A program made the translations under genes and the position numbers. The notes beneath the pieces are model-generated. The model did not search any database, was not told where the DNA came from, and worked only from the letters and a program-made list of their open reading frames with translations. Positions 6,042 to 6,868 of a stretch of 6,868 nt of DNA are shown here, piece by piece; position 1 is the first letter of the stretch; every line of letters starts with the position of its first letter. The stretch lies in the NCBI GenBank assembly GCA_903929065.1, contig CAIYTJ010000480.1, positions 1 to 6,868 of the forward strand, written 5' to 3'. This DNA comes from an uncultured Bacteroidales bacterium. GTDB taxonomy: Bacteria; Bacteroidota; Bacteroidia; Bacteroidales; Paludibacteraceae.

Positions 6042-6509
6042 ATGACAGCACAATTTAGGGATATATTAATCTATCGTGGCGAATCTCATTTTATGAGTGC
6101 TGCGCCACTTTCTTCTTATTTGAAAGAAAAAAACATATCTGTAACATCAAATTGTAGTGCATGTTGGCGTGGATATTTTTCAACATGGGAGATGATAGAA
6201 CGAAAACTTTATCTCATTAAATTAACGCCTTGTTTTACAGATGACGAAGGGAGCAAACTTTTGGATATGCAAAATTTGTTTCCGGGTCAGGAAAAAGTAT
6301 TTGCTTCATGGTTCAGTGGTGAGATATTAATACAAGAAGGTGAACTTATTAAGTATTTCCATATGGGTTATTCTTCAAAATATGAAACTCATATGTATTT
6401 GATTTTCGAAAATGGAATAATTGAAGATGTAAGAATTGAAGATAATCGTGGTAAAGTTTTTACTGAAAAAGATCACCCATTTTATAATTTATTTCATAGA
6501 AATGAATAA
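6042..6509 (+). CDS. Uncharacterised cytosolic protein (DILIYRGE / WRGYxxTWE type)
   Basis: This 155-residue protein has no signal peptide or membrane segment. I recognise a recurring but unnamed pattern: DILIYRGESHFM (7-18), CWRGYFSTWEMIERKLYLIKL (41-61), LFPGQEKVFASWFSGEILI (79-97), then LIKYFHMGYSSKYETHMYLIFENGIIEDVRI (102-132). Alternating strands rich in aromatic residues suggest a small mostly-beta domain. Similar proteins are scattered in bacteria without an assigned function; some lie in accessory regions, so an immunity-type role is possible but unsupported. The start at 6042 is preferred to the internal Met18 because DILIYRGE is part of the conserved beginning. It is probably transcribed alone from the promoter at 5835, and it is separated from the toxin-antitoxin unit by a strong terminator. 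Confidence 0.7.
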   Translation: MTAQFRDILIYRGESHFMSAAPLSSYLKEKNISVTSNCSACWRGYFSTWEMIERKLYLIKLTPCFTDDEGSKLLDMQNLFPGQEKVFASWFSGEILIQEGELIKYFHMGYSSKYETHMYLIFENGIIEDVRIEDNRGKVFTEKDHPFYNLFHRNE

Positions 6510-6655
6510 ATTAAATTTAATACAGCTTTAAAGATAAATTTCTCTCCCACTCGGATTCAGCCAGGAGCACTTGGTTGGGTGTTTGTAACGCAAAGGTAAA
6601 AACTGAAGATCTTGGTGATTGGTTGTTGCCGATGGGGATGAATGGGCAGGTAAGA

Positions 6656-6695
6656 CCCCTAGCCTCCGCCAGTGGGCGGACAGGTTCTAAAGGGG
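6656..6695. terminator. GC-rich compound hairpin downstream of the 155-residue gene
   Basis: Outer arms CCCCT (6656-6660) and AGGGG (6691-6695) enclose an inner stem CCGCC (6666-6670) / GGCGG (6675-6679), with an AGTG loop and an extra CCT/AGG pairing. There is no T-run. CCCCT...AGGGG hairpins of this kind recur between genes in Bacteroidota (recollection), so this may be a dispersed repeat, a transcript end or both. Confidence 0.4.
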
Positions 6696-6710
6696 AACAA
6701 GAATGAGAAA

Positions 6711-6735
6711 TATAATATAATATAAAATATAATAC
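6711..6735. repeat. Short AT tandem repeat
   Basis: TATAA is repeated three times without a gap (6711-6725) and is followed by a degenerate continuation (AATATAATAC). It sits between two GC-rich hairpin regions and is probably a simple low-complexity tract. Confidence 0.5.
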
Positions 6736-6868
6736 AACCCCTCGTCCTCCTGCGTCGGCCACTCCCCTTTGCGAAAGGAAAGATCTGAGGAATGCGTGAT
6801 TTTGCTCATTAAATAAAATTTATAATAGTATTTGCGAAGAATCTTAACTTTACACAAGATAATTAAAT

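Larger units (their letters stand above)
6510..6868. other. 359-base non-coding right end
   Basis: No convincing gene was found on either strand. The stretch holds the compound hairpin and AT repeat listed separately, and a small CCTTT-GCG-AAAGG hairpin at 6766-6778. An AT-rich tail contains TAACTTTA (6844-6851), one base from the Bacteroidota -7 box but lacking a clear -33 element. That tail may be the promoter region of a gene beyond the window. Frames of 50-80 codons here run through the hairpins and have no recognisable protein character. Confidence 0.5.

Noticed and set aside
6517..6762. 81-codon minus-strand frame at the right end
   Set aside because: It runs through GC-rich hairpins and the AT tandem tract; the translation has no protein family character and resembles translated intergenic repeat.
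1..6868. CRISPR array, tRNA or rRNA genes
   Set aside because: No regularly spaced direct repeats, no cloverleaf with a recognisable T-loop and no rRNA-like stretch were seen on either strand.

Overview
The window looks like a defence-rich accessory segment of a Bacteroidota genome. The signs are the lack of clear Shine-Dalgarno sequences, a promoter of the Bacteroidota type (TTTG, 20 bases, TAnnTTTG), AT-rich spacers with GC-richer genes, and protein sequences that read like Bacteroidota homologues. All convincing genes lie on the + strand.

Layout. Positions 1-140 look like the end of an insertion sequence, probably IS21 family. Two near-identical 20-base motifs lie 77 bases apart, and the outer one runs into the following gene. 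At 124-3378 is a 1084-residue remnant of a very large single-chain restriction-modification enzyme: SF2 helicase/translocase, coupler, N6-adenine methylase with NPPY, and target-recognition domain. Its N-terminus, including helicase motif I and any nuclease domain, is missing, apparently because the element inserted there. The methylase/recognition part is far more AT-rich than the motor part, which suggests a swapped specificity module.

A spacer with a long palindrome (3384-3411) leads to a likely three-gene unit. It holds a HigB-like RelE-fold toxin (3481-3831), a HigA-type antitoxin fused to an ImmA/IrrE-type zinc peptidase (3836-4936), and a DUF5131 (phage Gp37/Gp68) protein with a three-cysteine motif (4994-5719). 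A strong intrinsic terminator (5764-5798) ends the unit.

Beyond it, a good promoter (5835-5866) with a long leader precedes a small uncharacterised cytosolic protein (6042-6509). The last 359 bases carry GC-rich hairpins and a short AT tandem repeat, with no convincing gene.

How the parts may work together (inference): the toxin is held by the HTH part of the antitoxin, while the fused peptidase could cleave the antitoxin or a partner in response to a signal. The DUF5131 gene shares the transcription unit and may be a third component. The restriction enzyme is probably no longer able to cleave DNA, because its front end is gone.
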